Positions 32,161-40,609 of a DNA stretch of 64,000 nt are shown here, piece by piece. Source of the DNA: CAVTSA01 sp963737225 (GTDB lineage: Bacteria; Chloroflexota; Dormibacteria; Dormibacterales; Dormibacteraceae); NCBI GenBank assembly GCA_963737225.1, contig CAVTSA010000004.1:620001-684000 (forward strand), in the 5' to 3' direction. A model generated the notes under the pieces. It worked only from the letters and a program-made list of their open reading frames with translations, made no database searches and was not told the origin of the DNA. The translations under genes were made by a program, and so were the position numbers. Numbering within the stretch: position 1 is the first letter of the stretch; each line of letters starts with the position of its first letter.

Positions 32161-35100
32161 TCAGGCCGAGTGCGCCACCGCGGCCGGGTGGCTTCGCGCC
32201 GGCTCCAGGTCCTGCAGGCGTACCGATACGAGGTGCGAACACCCGCTCTCGTCGAGATGGACGCCGTACAGCACCCCGCAGGCGGCCATCGTCTGGTGGT
32301 TGTGGGTGATCACCATGAACTGCCGGTCGGCTCCGAGACGGCGCAGGAGGTCACCGAAGCGGCCCACGTTGGCATCGTCCAGCGCGGCGTCAACCTCGTC
32401 GAAGACGGTCACCGGGGCCGGGTTGACCGCCTGCAGCGCCAGCACCAGCCCCAGCGCGGTCAGCGACCGCTCCCCGGACGACAGCAGCGACACCTCCTGC
32501 ATCCGCTTGCGCGGCGGCTGCACCTGGATCTCCAGTCCCGAGTGGGGTCCGTCGTCGCCGGCGACGTGGCGGAGCGTCGCCCTGCCCCCACCGGTGAGGT
32601 CGCCGTAGAGCTCCTGGAAGTTCGCGGCGACCGCGCCGAACACGGCCTCGTACCGCGTTTCCTCCTCCTCGCGGAGCCGGGTCACCAGCCGCTCCAGGTC
32701 GGCGCGCGCCGCAACCAGGTCGTCCACCTGCTCGAGCAGGGTCCCGTGACGCTGTTCGAGCTCACGGCACTCGGCGATGGCGAGCTCGTTGACGGGGCCG
32801 ATCTCCTGGAGGCGACGTTCCAGGTGACGCATCTCCCGCTCGCGCGCTTTGCCCCCCGGCACCTCCTCCGGCGCCCGGCCCTCTGGCATCCGATCGCGCA
32901 GCTCCTGAAGCCGCTGCTCGAGGTTCTCGACCTCGCGCCCCTGCAAGTCGAGGTTTCCCTGCAGCTGAGAGAGCCGCAGTCGCGCTTCCACCCGAGCTTC
33001 GTCAGCCGCCACCAGCTCCCGCGCCGCCGAGGCCAGCTCCGCCTCCTCCTCGGGTGCGGGTCGCTCCGCCCGGTGCCGCGCCACTCGGGCCGACTCCAGG
33101 GCCGCGGTCAGGTCGGGGATCGTCTGCTCGGCGGCGGTCGCCTCGGCCTCCGCCTCGGTGGTCCGCCGCCGGCGCTGATCGAGGGCTCCCTGCACCTGCG
33201 CCCCCTCCCGTGCCAGCGCCTCGCGCTGGCGCCCCAGATCTGCCACCCGCTCACGCCGGTGGTTTCGCTCCAGCTCCAGCTCCCGCACCCGGGCCCGATG
33301 CTCGGCCAGCCGCCGCTCGAACTCCGAGATCGCCGCCTGCAGCTCGGTGGCCCGGCGTTCGGCGAGCGCCGCGACGCGATCCAGCTCGGGAGCGCGCGCC
33401 TCCAGGCCGCTGCACCCCTTCTCAGCCTCGGCGGCCGATCGCTCGAGCGACTCCAGCCGCCGCCCCTGTCGGGCCAGGCTTCTGGTCTCTGCCAGCTCGC
33501 GCTCCAGCGTGCGAAGCGCATCCCGCGCCGCCGGCGCCCCGGCGGCCGCCGGTTCCACCTCGGCCAGGCGCTGTTCGATCCGGTGGCGGCGGGCGGCGAT
33601 CGTGGTTCGCGGGTCCTCTCCCGCTCGCACCAGACCGGGCGCTTCGAAGACGCCGTCCCGGGTCACGTCGCGGCCCAGGACGACCGCCCCCAGGAGCTGG
33701 CGACCCAGGGCCTCGAAGCCGGGCTCGACACGGACGTGCTCGAGCAGCGACCCTTCGACGCCGGCCTGGTGAGTCGAGGCGGCGCCGGCAGCTCCGTACA
33801 GGACGGTGGTCTGGATCTTCCCGCGGCGCGCGGCAGCGGCTGCCGCGCGCTGATCGCCGGCCGCCCAGGCGTCGACCAGAGGGCCCAGCACGGCAGCCAA
33901 TGCAGCCTCGTACCCCTCTTCGGCGATCAGCACATCGCCGACCCGGGTCAGCTCGGCCCGCGGCGCCGGTCGCAGCGCCTCCAGTCCCTGGAGCTCCGCC
34001 CGCAGCCGGGCCACCTCGGCCGCGGCTTCGGTCAGCTCGCGCTCGGTGCGGCGAGCGGCGGCCCCTCGTTCCTCGAGCTCGGGCAGCGCACGCTCGGCCG
34101 GCTCGACCTGGGCGCGCAGACGCTCGGCGGCCTCCCGGTGTGTCTTCGCCTCGGCCCGCGCCGTCATCAGCTCCCGCTCCGCGCGCTGGGCGTCCCGGCG
34201 GGCCCCGTCCGCGACGCGCCGGGCCGTTCGAGCGCGCTCCGCATCTCCCTCCTCGGGTGGCCGCGGCGGCTCCGGAACGGACTCCAGCGACGCCTCCGCT
34301 TCCGCGATGGACGCCGTCAACGCCGCCTCGCGGTCGGCCAGTGACGAGCGCTGGCGGGAGAGCTCTTCGTGCTCGGTGCGGGCGGCCGCGGCCAGCTCCC
34401 GGCGGGTTCGGACCCGCTCGATCGACATCTGCAGCACGTGCTCGGCGTCGGACACCGCCAGCCGTGCGGCGCCCAGCGCCTGCTGTCGCGCCAGTCGCCG
34501 GTTCTGCGCCTCGTCCACGGTCCGCTTGCGCTCTTCCCACGCCAGGTCCGCGGCCGCCGACGCGGCCCGGGCATCCTGGAGCCGTCTGGAGAGGGTCTCC
34601 ACCTGCGCCCTGGCACGCCGCTGCCGGTCGCGGGCCTCCCGCCACTCCTCCCACACGATGCTCCCCCGCAGCATCTCCAGGCGGCGGCGCGCCTGGTCAG
34701 CCTCCACCCACTGCGCGGCCTGGGCTCGGAGCGACTCCAGCCGGGGCTCGAGCTCGCTCCGCAGATCCTGCAGCCGCGCCAGGTTCTCCACCAGCCGGCG
34801 CATCTCCTCCAGGGCATCGGTCCGCTTCGCCTTGACCCCGCGGACCTGTGCCGCCTCCTCGATGAGAAGGCGTCGCTGTTCGGGGGTGGAAGAGATGATG
34901 CTCTCGATGTCGCGCTGGTCGACGATCGCGTAGGAGTCGGTGGTCAGCCCCGTCGACTGGAGCAGGTCCAGGATGTCGCGGCGCCGCACCCGCGAGCCGT
35001 TGAGGAAGTAGTCGCTGGTGCCGGTCCGGTCGACGCGACGCCTGATGGCGACCTCCCGGTAGTCGACCGGGAGCCTGCCGTCGGCGTTGTCGATCAGGAT

Positions 35101-35343
35101 CGTGACCTCGGCCGTCGCCGCCCTGGCCCGGTGCAGCCCGCCGCCGTAGATGACCTGCTCCATCTTGGTGCCGCGCAGGTCCCGTACCCGGGCCTCCCCA
35201 AGCACCCACTTCAACCCATCGACCACGTTGCTCTTGCCCGAGCCGTTGGGTCCGACGACGGCGGTCAGGCCGACGTCGAAGGAGACTTCGGTGCGCTGCG
35301 CGAACGTCTTGAAGCCCTGGAGGGCGATAGAACGCACGTGCAC
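32161..35343 (-). CDS. smc: Chromosome segregation ATPase SMC
   Basis: Structural maintenance of chromosomes protein; dimers entrap DNA for chromosome compaction and segregation. The head has Walker A GPNGSGKSN at 31-39; two long coiled coils flank a hinge around residues 480-590 (VGDVLIAEEGYEAALAAVLG); the C-terminal head has LLSSGERSLTAL and Walker B VTVFDEVDAALDD. At 1060 aa it is about 100 residues shorter than usual. The signature reads SSGE instead of SGGE. GTG 35343 starts it, with TACGCT 9 nt upstream; the frame further upstream is not SMC-like. ScpA/ScpB are not here. Confidence 0.94.
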   Translation of the reverse strand: MHVRSIALQGFKTFAQRTEVSFDVGLTAVVGPNGSGKSNVVDGLKWVLGEARVRDLRGTKMEQVIYGGGLHRARAATAEVTILIDNADGRLPVDYREVAIRRRVDRTGTSDYFLNGSRVRRRDILDLLQSTGLTTDSYAIVDQRDIESIISSTPEQRRLLIEEAAQVRGVKAKRTDALEEMRRLVENLARLQDLRSELEPRLESLRAQAAQWVEADQARRRLEMLRGSIVWEEWREARDRQRRARAQVETLSRRLQDARAASAAADLAWEERKRTVDEAQNRRLARQQALGAARLAVSDAEHVLQMSIERVRTRRELAAAARTEHEELSRQRSSLADREAALTASIAEAEASLESVPEPPRPPEEGDAERARTARRVADGARRDAQRAERELMTARAEAKTHREAAERLRAQVEPAERALPELEERGAAARRTERELTEAAAEVARLRAELQGLEALRPAPRAELTRVGDVLIAEEGYEAALAAVLGPLVDAWAAGDQRAAAAAARRGKIQTTVLYGAAGAASTHQAGVEGSLLEHVRVEPGFEALGRQLLGAVVLGRDVTRDGVFEAPGLVRAGEDPRTTIAARRHRIEQRLAEVEPAAAGAPAARDALRTLERELAETRSLARQGRRLESLERSAAEAEKGCSGLEARAPELDRVAALAERRATELQAAISEFERRLAEHRARVRELELERNHRRERVADLGRQREALAREGAQVQGALDQRRRRTTEAEAEATAAEQTIPDLTAALESARVARHRAERPAPEEEAELASAARELVAADEARVEARLRLSQLQGNLDLQGREVENLEQRLQELRDRMPEGRAPEEVPGGKAREREMRHLERRLQEIGPVNELAIAECRELEQRHGTLLEQVDDLVAARADLERLVTRLREEEETRYEAVFGAVAANFQELYGDLTGGGRATLRHVAGDDGPHSGLEIQVQPPRKRMQEVSLLSSGERSLTALGLVLALQAVNPAPVTVFDEVDAALDDANVGRFGDLLRRLGADRQFMVITHNHQTMAACGVLYGVHLDESGCSHLVSVRLQDLEPARSHPAAVAHSA

Positions 35344-35426
35344 GTTGCGGGGAGCGTAGCAGATGTTGTGGGCGGCGGCAGAGCGGGCCGCAAGCTGTGG
35401 CGAGACCCCACGGAGACGGCTGAAGG

Positions 35427-35492
35427 AGGCGATTGGTGCACCAACCGCCCACTTTGAACACCGCGACAGGGCGATTGGTGCACCAACGCCCC
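35427..35492. repeat. R2 palindrome pair B
   Basis: TTGGTGCACCAA cores at 35433-35444 and 35475-35486, centres 42 bp apart, both preceded by GGCGA. The pair fills the rnc-smc spacer upstream of the smc start. Confidence 0.9.
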
Positions 35493-35530
35493 ACTCCGAT
35501 GACCCGTTCCAGGTGGCTCCGGGAGAGGTC

Positions 35531-37420
35531 CTAGTCGGTGCCCGTCGGCTCGGCAGCCGGGCGGCGGCGGGTGGTGCGGCGGCGCGGTGCCGCCGGTGGC
35601 TCGAGTTCCGGCTGGGAGGGGGCGGGCGTCGGTTCCGCCGCCGACGTGGCATCTGCGGTCTTCTTCGCCCGCGTCGAACGCCGGCGGGCGGGTTTCGGCG
35701 CTTCCGGCTCGGGCTTGGCACCGGCGTCGGTGCCGGTGTCGGTGTCGCCCGGCGGCGGTAGGTCGGCAGCGGCTGCGGCCGGCGGCGGTACCTCGGTGGC
35801 GGCGGCGGTCTTCCGCGGGGCACGGCGGCGAGGCGCGGGTTTCGCGGCTGCCTCGGATTGCGTGGTCTCGCCGGGGACGGTCGCGGGTCCGCTGGCGGCG
35901 GAAGTGCGGGAGCTTCGCGTGGTCCGGGACGCGCGCCGGCGCGGGGTTGGCGGCGGCTCCGGTTCCGGCGTGATCTCCGCGACCGGCTGACCGAACTGGC
36001 GCGGCGGCGTGACAGCGCTCGCGGACTCGGCAGGGATCCTCGACGTCGCCGGCGCCGCCACCAGGCGTTCGACCTCCGGCGGCCCGGTCACGACCTCGAC
36101 CTCGATTTCCGCCGCCGGTGCGCCGAACTGCCGGCCGGGTGCGATCTTTGGAGGCGGCGGCGCAGCCGGCGCTTCCGCCACGACCACCGGTTCGGTTTCG
36201 CCGGCGGAGGCCGCGGCAGGCGCCGGTGACGGTTCGGGTCGCGGACGGCGGCGCTCAGCGGCGGCGCGTTCGGCAACCTCTCGCCTGCTGCGCCAGCCGC
36301 CTCCCGAGGGTTCGGACGGAGGCTCGGCGACCGGCGCCTCCTCGAGCGCCGCCTCCTCGACCGGCGCCTCCTCGAGCGCCGCCTCCTCGACCGGCGCCTG
36401 TTCGGGCGCCGCCTCCTCGAGCGCCTCGCGCGCCGTCCTCGAGCGCCGCGCGCACCGCTCCTCGAGCACCGCCTCCTCGAGCGGCGCCTCCGCCTGCGGC
36501 TCCTCCGCCGGCACTGCGACCTGCAGCTCCTCTGCCGATGCGGCCTGCGGTGGCTCCTCCGACAGCTCCGCGATGGGCGCTTCCGAAACCGGCGCCTCGT
36601 CCGCCGGCGACGGCTCGACCTCCTCGACCGCCGCGAGCGCGGCGAGCACGTCCTCCACCTCGAGGTCCTTGCGAACCGCGTCCGGCAGCTCCGCAGGCCT
36701 CCCGGCGGGTACCGCGGCGTCCCCGGTGAGCTTTCGGATCGCTTCCTGCGCGGCCGTCTGCTCGGCGACCTGCTTGGTGCGACCGTGGCCGGTGCCGAGC
36801 GGATCGCCGCCCGCGTAGACGACCGCGGTGTATTCCCGGACGCGGCCCGACTGAGCACGGGCGCCGATCGCGTCGTAGACGGGCGTCACCCCGAAGCGAT
36901 CCTGCACCAGGTGCTGGAGGCGGCCTTTGAAGTTCTCCGGGACCTCCGCGTCGGGGAGCGCCCGGAACCTTTCCATGCAGTAGTGGTAGGCGGCGTCGTA
37001 GCCCTGATCCAGGAAGATCGCGCCCAGGACCGCCTCGAACGCGTTGGCAAGCAGCGAGCGCAGGTTGCGGCCACCCCCGCGCGCGATACCCTTGCCGAGC
37101 AGGAGGAACTCCCCCATCCCCAGGTCCTCGCTCAGCGCCGCCAGCGCCTGCGTGTTCACCATGGAGGATCGGACCTGGGTCATCTCCCCCTCGGCCGCGC
37201 CGGGTCGCCCCCTGAACAGGAACTCCGCGGAGATCAGCTGAAGGACGGCATCGCCCAGATACTCCAGGCGCTCGTTGTCGTGCGGCGAGATCGTGGGGTT
37301 CTCGTTCGCGAACGAGGAATGTGACAGCGCTTCCTGCAAGAGCGCCGGACTCTTGAACGCGATGCCGATCTTCTGCTGTAGCTCGTCGAGCCGCCGGGCG
37401 ATCTCCGCCGGGTCTTTCAT
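35531..37420 (-). CDS. rnc: Ribonuclease III with a long disordered C-terminal tail
   Basis: RNase III processes rRNA precursors and other double-stranded RNA. Residues 1-150 form the nuclease domain (NERLEYLGDAVL at 49-60; NAFEAVLGAIFLDQG near 126-140) and 163-231 the dsRBD. A tail of about 400 residues follows, against none in typical 230-aa enzymes: first Glu, Ala and Pro rich with three tandem 10-residue repeats, then two copies of RQFGxPxAEI, and finally an Arg, Thr, Pro and Ala-rich basic end. ATG 37420 is preferred; GTG 37513, three bases after acpP, would add 31 low-complexity residues. The tail may bind RNA or partner proteins. Confidence 0.9.
   Translation of the reverse strand: MKDPAEIARRLDELQQKIGIAFKSPALLQEALSHSSFANENPTISPHDNERLEYLGDAVLQLISAEFLFRGRPGAAEGEMTQVRSSMVNTQALAALSEDLGMGEFLLLGKGIARGGGRNLRSLLANAFEAVLGAIFLDQGYDAAYHYCMERFRALPDAEVPENFKGRLQHLVQDRFGVTPVYDAIGARAQSGRVREYTAVVYAGGDPLGTGHGRTKQVAEQTAAQEAIRKLTGDAAVPAGRPAELPDAVRKDLEVEDVLAALAAVEEVEPSPADEAPVSEAPIAELSEEPPQAASAEELQVAVPAEEPQAEAPLEEAVLEERCARRSRTAREALEEAAPEQAPVEEAALEEAPVEEAALEEAPVAEPPSEPSGGGWRSRREVAERAAAERRRPRPEPSPAPAAASAGETEPVVVAEAPAAPPPPKIAPGRQFGAPAAEIEVEVVTGPPEVERLVAAPATSRIPAESASAVTPPRQFGQPVAEITPEPEPPPTPRRRASRTTRSSRTSAASGPATVPGETTQSEAAAKPAPRRRAPRKTAAATEVPPPAAAAADLPPPGDTDTGTDAGAKPEPEAPKPARRRSTRAKKTADATSAAEPTPAPSQPELEPPAAPRRRTTRRRPAAEPTGTD
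36331..36420. repeat. Three tandem 30-bp repeats inside rnc
   Basis: Units at 36331-36360 and 36361-36390 are identical and 36391-36420 has three changes. They encode the decapeptide repeats of the RNase III tail. The array is in phase, so copy-number changes would keep the reading frame. Confidence 0.85.
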
Positions 37421-37515
37421 ACGGATGGGATCTGCCGGCGAGCCCGACGAGCGGCGGCTCCTGGTGCCGCCGCTCCTGGGTGCGGTCCTCTCGGCCGCTG
37501 CCGGTTCGTGCACGC

Positions 37516-37764
37516 TCAGGAGCCAGCCTTCTCCTGGATGTATTCCCAGGCCTGGCCGACCGTGGTGATCTTTTCCGCGTCCTCGTCGGGAATCTGCAGC
37601 CCGGTGTTCTCCTCGAACGCGTAGATCAGCTCGACCAGGTCCAGCGAATCGGCGTTGAGATCATCCTGGAACGAGGCGTCCATCGTGACCTGCTCGGGCT
37701 CGCAGCCCAGGCGTTCCACGACGATGTTTTTGAAGTCCTCGAAGTCGATCTTGTGGCTGTCCAA
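37516..37764 (-). CDS. acpP: Acyl carrier protein
   Basis: Carrier of fatty-acyl intermediates. The phosphopantetheine serine is in DDLNADSLDLVELIYAFE, and the 82-aa length and acidic helices fit AcpP. The start is TTG 37764 with GAGGAG 6 nt upstream. The frame is open further but residues before this are not ACP-like. An extended -10-like TGCTATACA lies at about 37800-37808 on the minus strand, so acpP may have its own promoter besides reading from fabD. It precedes rnc by 3-95 bp. Confidence 0.94.
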   Translation of the reverse strand: MDSHKIDFEDFKNIVVERLGCEPEQVTMDASFQDDLNADSLDLVELIYAFEENTGLQIPDEDAEKITTVGQAWEYIQEKAGS

Positions 37765-37799
37765 TGCGTACTCCTCAATCGCGACGGATCGTCGCTCAC

Positions 37800-37808
37800 T
37801 GTATAGCA
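37800..37808 (-). promoter_or_regulatory. Extended -10 promoter element of acpP
   Basis: Minus-strand TGCTATACA places transcription start about 29 nt before the TTG start of acpP. The -35 position has no good match, which the TGn extension can offset. Confidence 0.45.
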
Positions 37809-37846
37809 TCGCCATGTCCTGAAGGACGGCGACCGTGGTAGTGGAT

Positions 37847-38762
37847 TCAGGCCTGATACTCGGCCACCGCCTGGGGGGTGGCGACCTGGCCCCCGGGTAC
37901 CCCGGGAACCAGCTCCCGCAGCATGCCGCTCAGGGCGCGGCGAGGTCCGACCTCCAGAAAGCCGTCGCACCCGAGCGCGTGCAGCCGCAGGACGCAGTCA
38001 CCCCAGCGCACGGGTGAGGCGAGCTGGCGCTCCAGCAGATCCGGCGCCGACGCTCCGTCCGGGTACACCTCGGCGGTGACGTTGGCGACCACCGGCATCG
38101 AAGGGCCTGACCAGCACACGCTGTCCAGGACATGCCGCAGCCGGCTCGCGGCGGGCTCCATGAGAGGGGTGTGGAACGCGGCCGCCACCTTGAGCGGCAG
38201 GACCCGCCTGGCACCCGCCTCGAGGAGCTTCGGGGTCGCCTCCTGTACCCCCTCCACGGTGCCGCCGACGACGGTCTGAGTGGGGGTGTTGAAGTTCGCC
38301 GGCCACACGCCCGTCAGCCCCGGCGATGGCCTCCATCACCTGCTCCGCGCGGAGGCCGAGCACCGCGGCCATCGAGCTGGTGCCATAGGGCGACGCCTCC
38401 GCCATCGCGCGGCCGCGTTCGCCGATCGCGCGCATCGCGTCGGGCACCGACAGGGCACCGGCGGCCACCAGGGCGCCATACTCGCCCGCCGAGTGGCCGG
38501 CCACCGCGGCGGGCTCGACACCGCGCTCGCGCAGCAGCGTGGTCAGCGCGATGCCGCAGAACAGGAGGGCCGGCTGCGCGTGCTGGGTGAGGGTCAGCTC
38601 ATCCTCGGGCGCGCCGGTCAGAAGGTACGTCAGGTCGAGATCGAGGACCTCCGAGCACTGATCGGCGAGTGCTGCAAACCGGGGCTCCTGCAGCAGCTCG
38701 GCGCCCATGCCTGGCTGTTGCGAACCCTGACCTGGAAAGAGGAACGCGGTGCGTTGCGGCAA
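37847..38762 (-). pseudogene. fabD: Malonyl-CoA:ACP transacylase, single-base frameshift
   Basis: Loads malonyl onto ACP in fatty-acid synthesis. The N-terminal half (from TTG 38762, 3 bp after rpmF) contains FLFPGQGSQQPGMG and the nucleophile motif GHSAGEYG with S91. At the CCC run 38310-38312 (GGG on the coding strand) homology jumps to another frame: WPANFNTPTQTVV, AFHTPLMEPA with the catalytic His, and the C-terminal FLEVGPRRALSGML to 37847. One extra G accounts for it. Since fabD is normally essential, this may be a sequencing error or true inactivation with a second copy elsewhere; programmed shifting is less likely. Confidence 0.88.
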
Positions 38763-38765
38763 CCG

Positions 38766-38942
38766 CTACTCGGTCTTCAGAACCTCGCGGCCGTCGTAGT
38801 AGCCACAGGCGGGGCAGATGTGATGCGGCCGGTGCGGCTTCTTGCAGTGCGGGCAAGGCTGCAGCGCGACCGCGGACAGCGCCAGATGAGATCGGCGTGT
38901 CCCCTTGCGCCCCTTCGAGAGTTTGACCTTGGGCAGTCCCAT
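38766..38942 (-). CDS. rpmF: 50S ribosomal protein L32
   Basis: 58-aa zinc-ribbon L32: N-terminal MGLPKVKLSKGRKGTRRSH and the metal site CPHC...CPACGYYDGREV, four cysteines intact, so this is the C+ zinc form. ATG 38942 gives the normal N-terminus. It is followed after 3 bp by the TTG start of fabD, as in the common rpmF-fab clusters. Confidence 0.95.
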   Translation of the reverse strand: MGLPKVKLSKGRKGTRRSHLALSAVALQPCPHCKKPHRPHHICPACGYYDGREVLKTE

Positions 38943-38986
38943 GCGGCCGATAAGCATACGTGAGGGCCGACCCCCCCTGCCGTTTG

Positions 38987-39094
38987 GCGGCGTTGGTGCA
39001 CCAATCGCCCTGTCTCGCGCTCAGAACACGGGCGTTGGTGCACCAGTCGCCCACTCTCACGCTCGGAACGCGGGCGTTGGTGCACCAACCGTCT
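38987..39094. repeat. R2 palindrome triplet C
   Basis: Three cores at 38993-39004, 39035-39046 (one mismatch, final A to G) and 39077-39088, spaced 42 and 42 bp. The array occupies the divergent spacer between rpmF and the DUF559 gene, about 60 bp before the latter's start. Confidence 0.92.
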
Positions 39095-39152
39095 TTCGGG
39101 TCTTTACAGGGGGGATTGAGGAACCGGGCGACTCGGGCGACCATTGCGCGCG

Positions 39153-40061
39153 ATGACGGCACACGGCTACGTTCCCGACGAGCTCAAGAACATCCCCTTC
39201 ACCGTCGAGCAGGCTCGCGCTTGCGGGCTCACCCACAAGCAGCTGCAGAGCGCCTCCTGGCGGCGGATCTCCCGCGGATGGTACCGGTGGGCGGGCTGCG
39301 CCATGAGCGACGATCTGCGACTGGCGGCGGTCCTGCGCATGGTGCCGCCGGGTTCAGCCTTCGCCGGGCGCACCGCCGCCCGGCTGCTCGGCATCGAAGC
39401 CCCCGCGCCGGGCAGGCCTGAGATCCTGGTCCCCAGGCTGGCCGGCGTCAGCGAGCGCGTCGAAGCGCTGGTCAGCCGCGCCCGGCTCGCGCCTGAGGAG
39501 ATCGTGCAGTGCGGCCCCTTTCCCGTCACCTCCCCACTCCGCACCTGCTTCGATCTCACCGGAACGCTGCCCCTCGTCGAAGGCGTCGTAACGCTCGACC
39601 AGACGCTGCACGCCGGCTATTTCGGGCTCGCGGACTTCACGTCCTATGTCTCCAGCCGGGACTTCGTCGCGGGCGTGGTCGGCGCCCGGCGAGCCATCGA
39701 ATACGCCGAACCGAAGGCCGAGTCCCCGATGGAGACCCGGCTTCGGATGCTTCTGGTCGGCGCCGGTCTCCCACGTCCGGAGGCGCAGGTTCCGATCTTC
39801 GACGGGGGGCGCTTCGTCGCCCGCTTGGACTGCTTCTTTGCATCCGCGCGGCTGGGCATCGAGTACGACGGCGAGAACCACCGCGACCGGCTCACGGAAG
39901 ACAACCGCCGGCAGAACCGTCTCCTGCGCGCCGGCGTCCACCTGCTTCGCTACTCCGGGCCCGACCTCCGCGAGCGCCCTGAACAGGTCGTCGCCGAAGT
40001 CAGAGGCGCGCTCCGGAGGTCCAGCAAAGAGGGCGATTGGTGCACCAACCGGCCCATTTGA
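39153..40061 (+). CDS. AbiEi-like N-terminus plus DUF559/Vsr-like nuclease domain
   Basis: 302-aa protein. Residues about 10-60 resemble the winged-helix antitoxin-like N-terminus of AbiEi-type proteins (FTVEQARACGLTHKQLQ, WRRISRGWY). Residues 195-290 form a DUF559 endonuclease-like domain: SPMETRLRMLL, FVARLDCFFASARLGIEYDG, RQNRLLRAG, with D, E and H at expected positions. Such genes are common singletons in Actinobacteria and their role is unknown. The last residues, GDWCTNRPI, are encoded by the first palindrome of R2 pair D, so the native stop was lost or displaced. GACCAT lies 8 nt before the ATG. Confidence 0.78.
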   Translation: MTAHGYVPDELKNIPFTVEQARACGLTHKQLQSASWRRISRGWYRWAGCAMSDDLRLAAVLRMVPPGSAFAGRTAARLLGIEAPAPGRPEILVPRLAGVSERVEALVSRARLAPEEIVQCGPFPVTSPLRTCFDLTGTLPLVEGVVTLDQTLHAGYFGLADFTSYVSSRDFVAGVVGARRAIEYAEPKAESPMETRLRMLLVGAGLPRPEAQVPIFDGGRFVARLDCFFASARLGIEYDGENHRDRLTEDNRRQNRLLRAGVHLLRYSGPDLRERPEQVVAEVRGALRRSSKEGDWCTNRPI

Positions 40062-40096
40062 GCGCTGATACAGGGGAGTTGGTGCACCAATCGCCT
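40031..40096. repeat. R2 palindrome pair D
   Basis: Cores at 40037-40048 and 40079-40090, 42 bp apart. The first is inside the 3' end of the DUF559 gene and is translated as GDWCTN; the second is between the two convergent genes. Confidence 0.92.
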
Positions 40097-40129
40097 TTTC
40101 GCGCCCGCGACCGACGGGGTCAACGGGGG

Positions 40130-40609
40130 TCAGTGCGTGGGGGCGGGCTCGTCGTCGGGGGCCGGGTGCGACGCCTGGAGCGCTTCGATGCCGCGCCGGA
40201 CCGTGATCAGCGTGCGGCTCAGGTGTGCCTCCAGGTTCTGCAGCTGCTCGGCGGTGTAGGCCTCGGCGTCGCGGATCGTCTGGTCTGCCTTCGACTGGGC
40301 GTCGGCGACCGCTCGCTGCGCCTCCAGCTTGGCCCGGCGCGTGATCTCGTGTTCCTGGACCGTGGCTTCGGCTCGCTCGTTGGCGGTGGCCAGGATCCGC
40401 CCCGCCTCGCCATGCGCCTCCGCGATCAGCCGCTGCTGCTCCTGGACCGTCCAGTTGGCCTTCTTGATCTCCTCGGGCAGGTTGAACCGCAGCTGGTCGA
40501 TGAGATCCATGATCTCGTCCTCGTCGACCATCACCTGGCTCGAGAACGGGACGTGCCGCGCGTGATGCACGACGTACTCCATGCGGTCCAGCGTCTCGTC
40601 GACCTTCAC
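40130..40609 (-). CDS. DivIVA/SepIVA-like coiled-coil protein
   Basis: 159-aa protein with an N-terminal segment DETLDRMEYVVHHARHVP, a LIDQLRFNLPEEIKKA helix and a long coiled coil rich in Ala, Glu, Gln and Arg. Sequence layout and position beside coaD match mycobacterial SepIVA, a septation factor of the DivIVA family; here the coil is shorter. A role in division or polar growth is inference. Its ATG overlaps the coaD stop by 4 bp. Confidence 0.78.
   Translation of the reverse strand: MKVDETLDRMEYVVHHARHVPFSSQVMVDEDEIMDLIDQLRFNLPEEIKKANWTVQEQQRLIAEAHGEAGRILATANERAEATVQEHEITRRAKLEAQRAVADAQSKADQTIRDAEAYTAEQLQNLEAHLSRTLITVRRGIEALQASHPAPDDEPAPTH

Noticed and set aside
32149..34344. 731-codon frame antisense to smc
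   Set aside because: Runs opposite to well conserved SMC coils and resembles no protein family.
35344..35823. 160-residue N-terminal extension of SMC in the open frame
   Set aside because: Pro and Arg-rich, overlaps the rnc 3' end and the R2 pair; SMC homology begins exactly at GTG 35343/35337.
38987..39094. CRISPR-like look of the R2 arrays (24-bp repeats, 18-bp spacers, constant period)
   Set aside because: Only two or three units per locus, spacers are too short and resemble each other, the repeats are full palindromes, and no cas genes are present.
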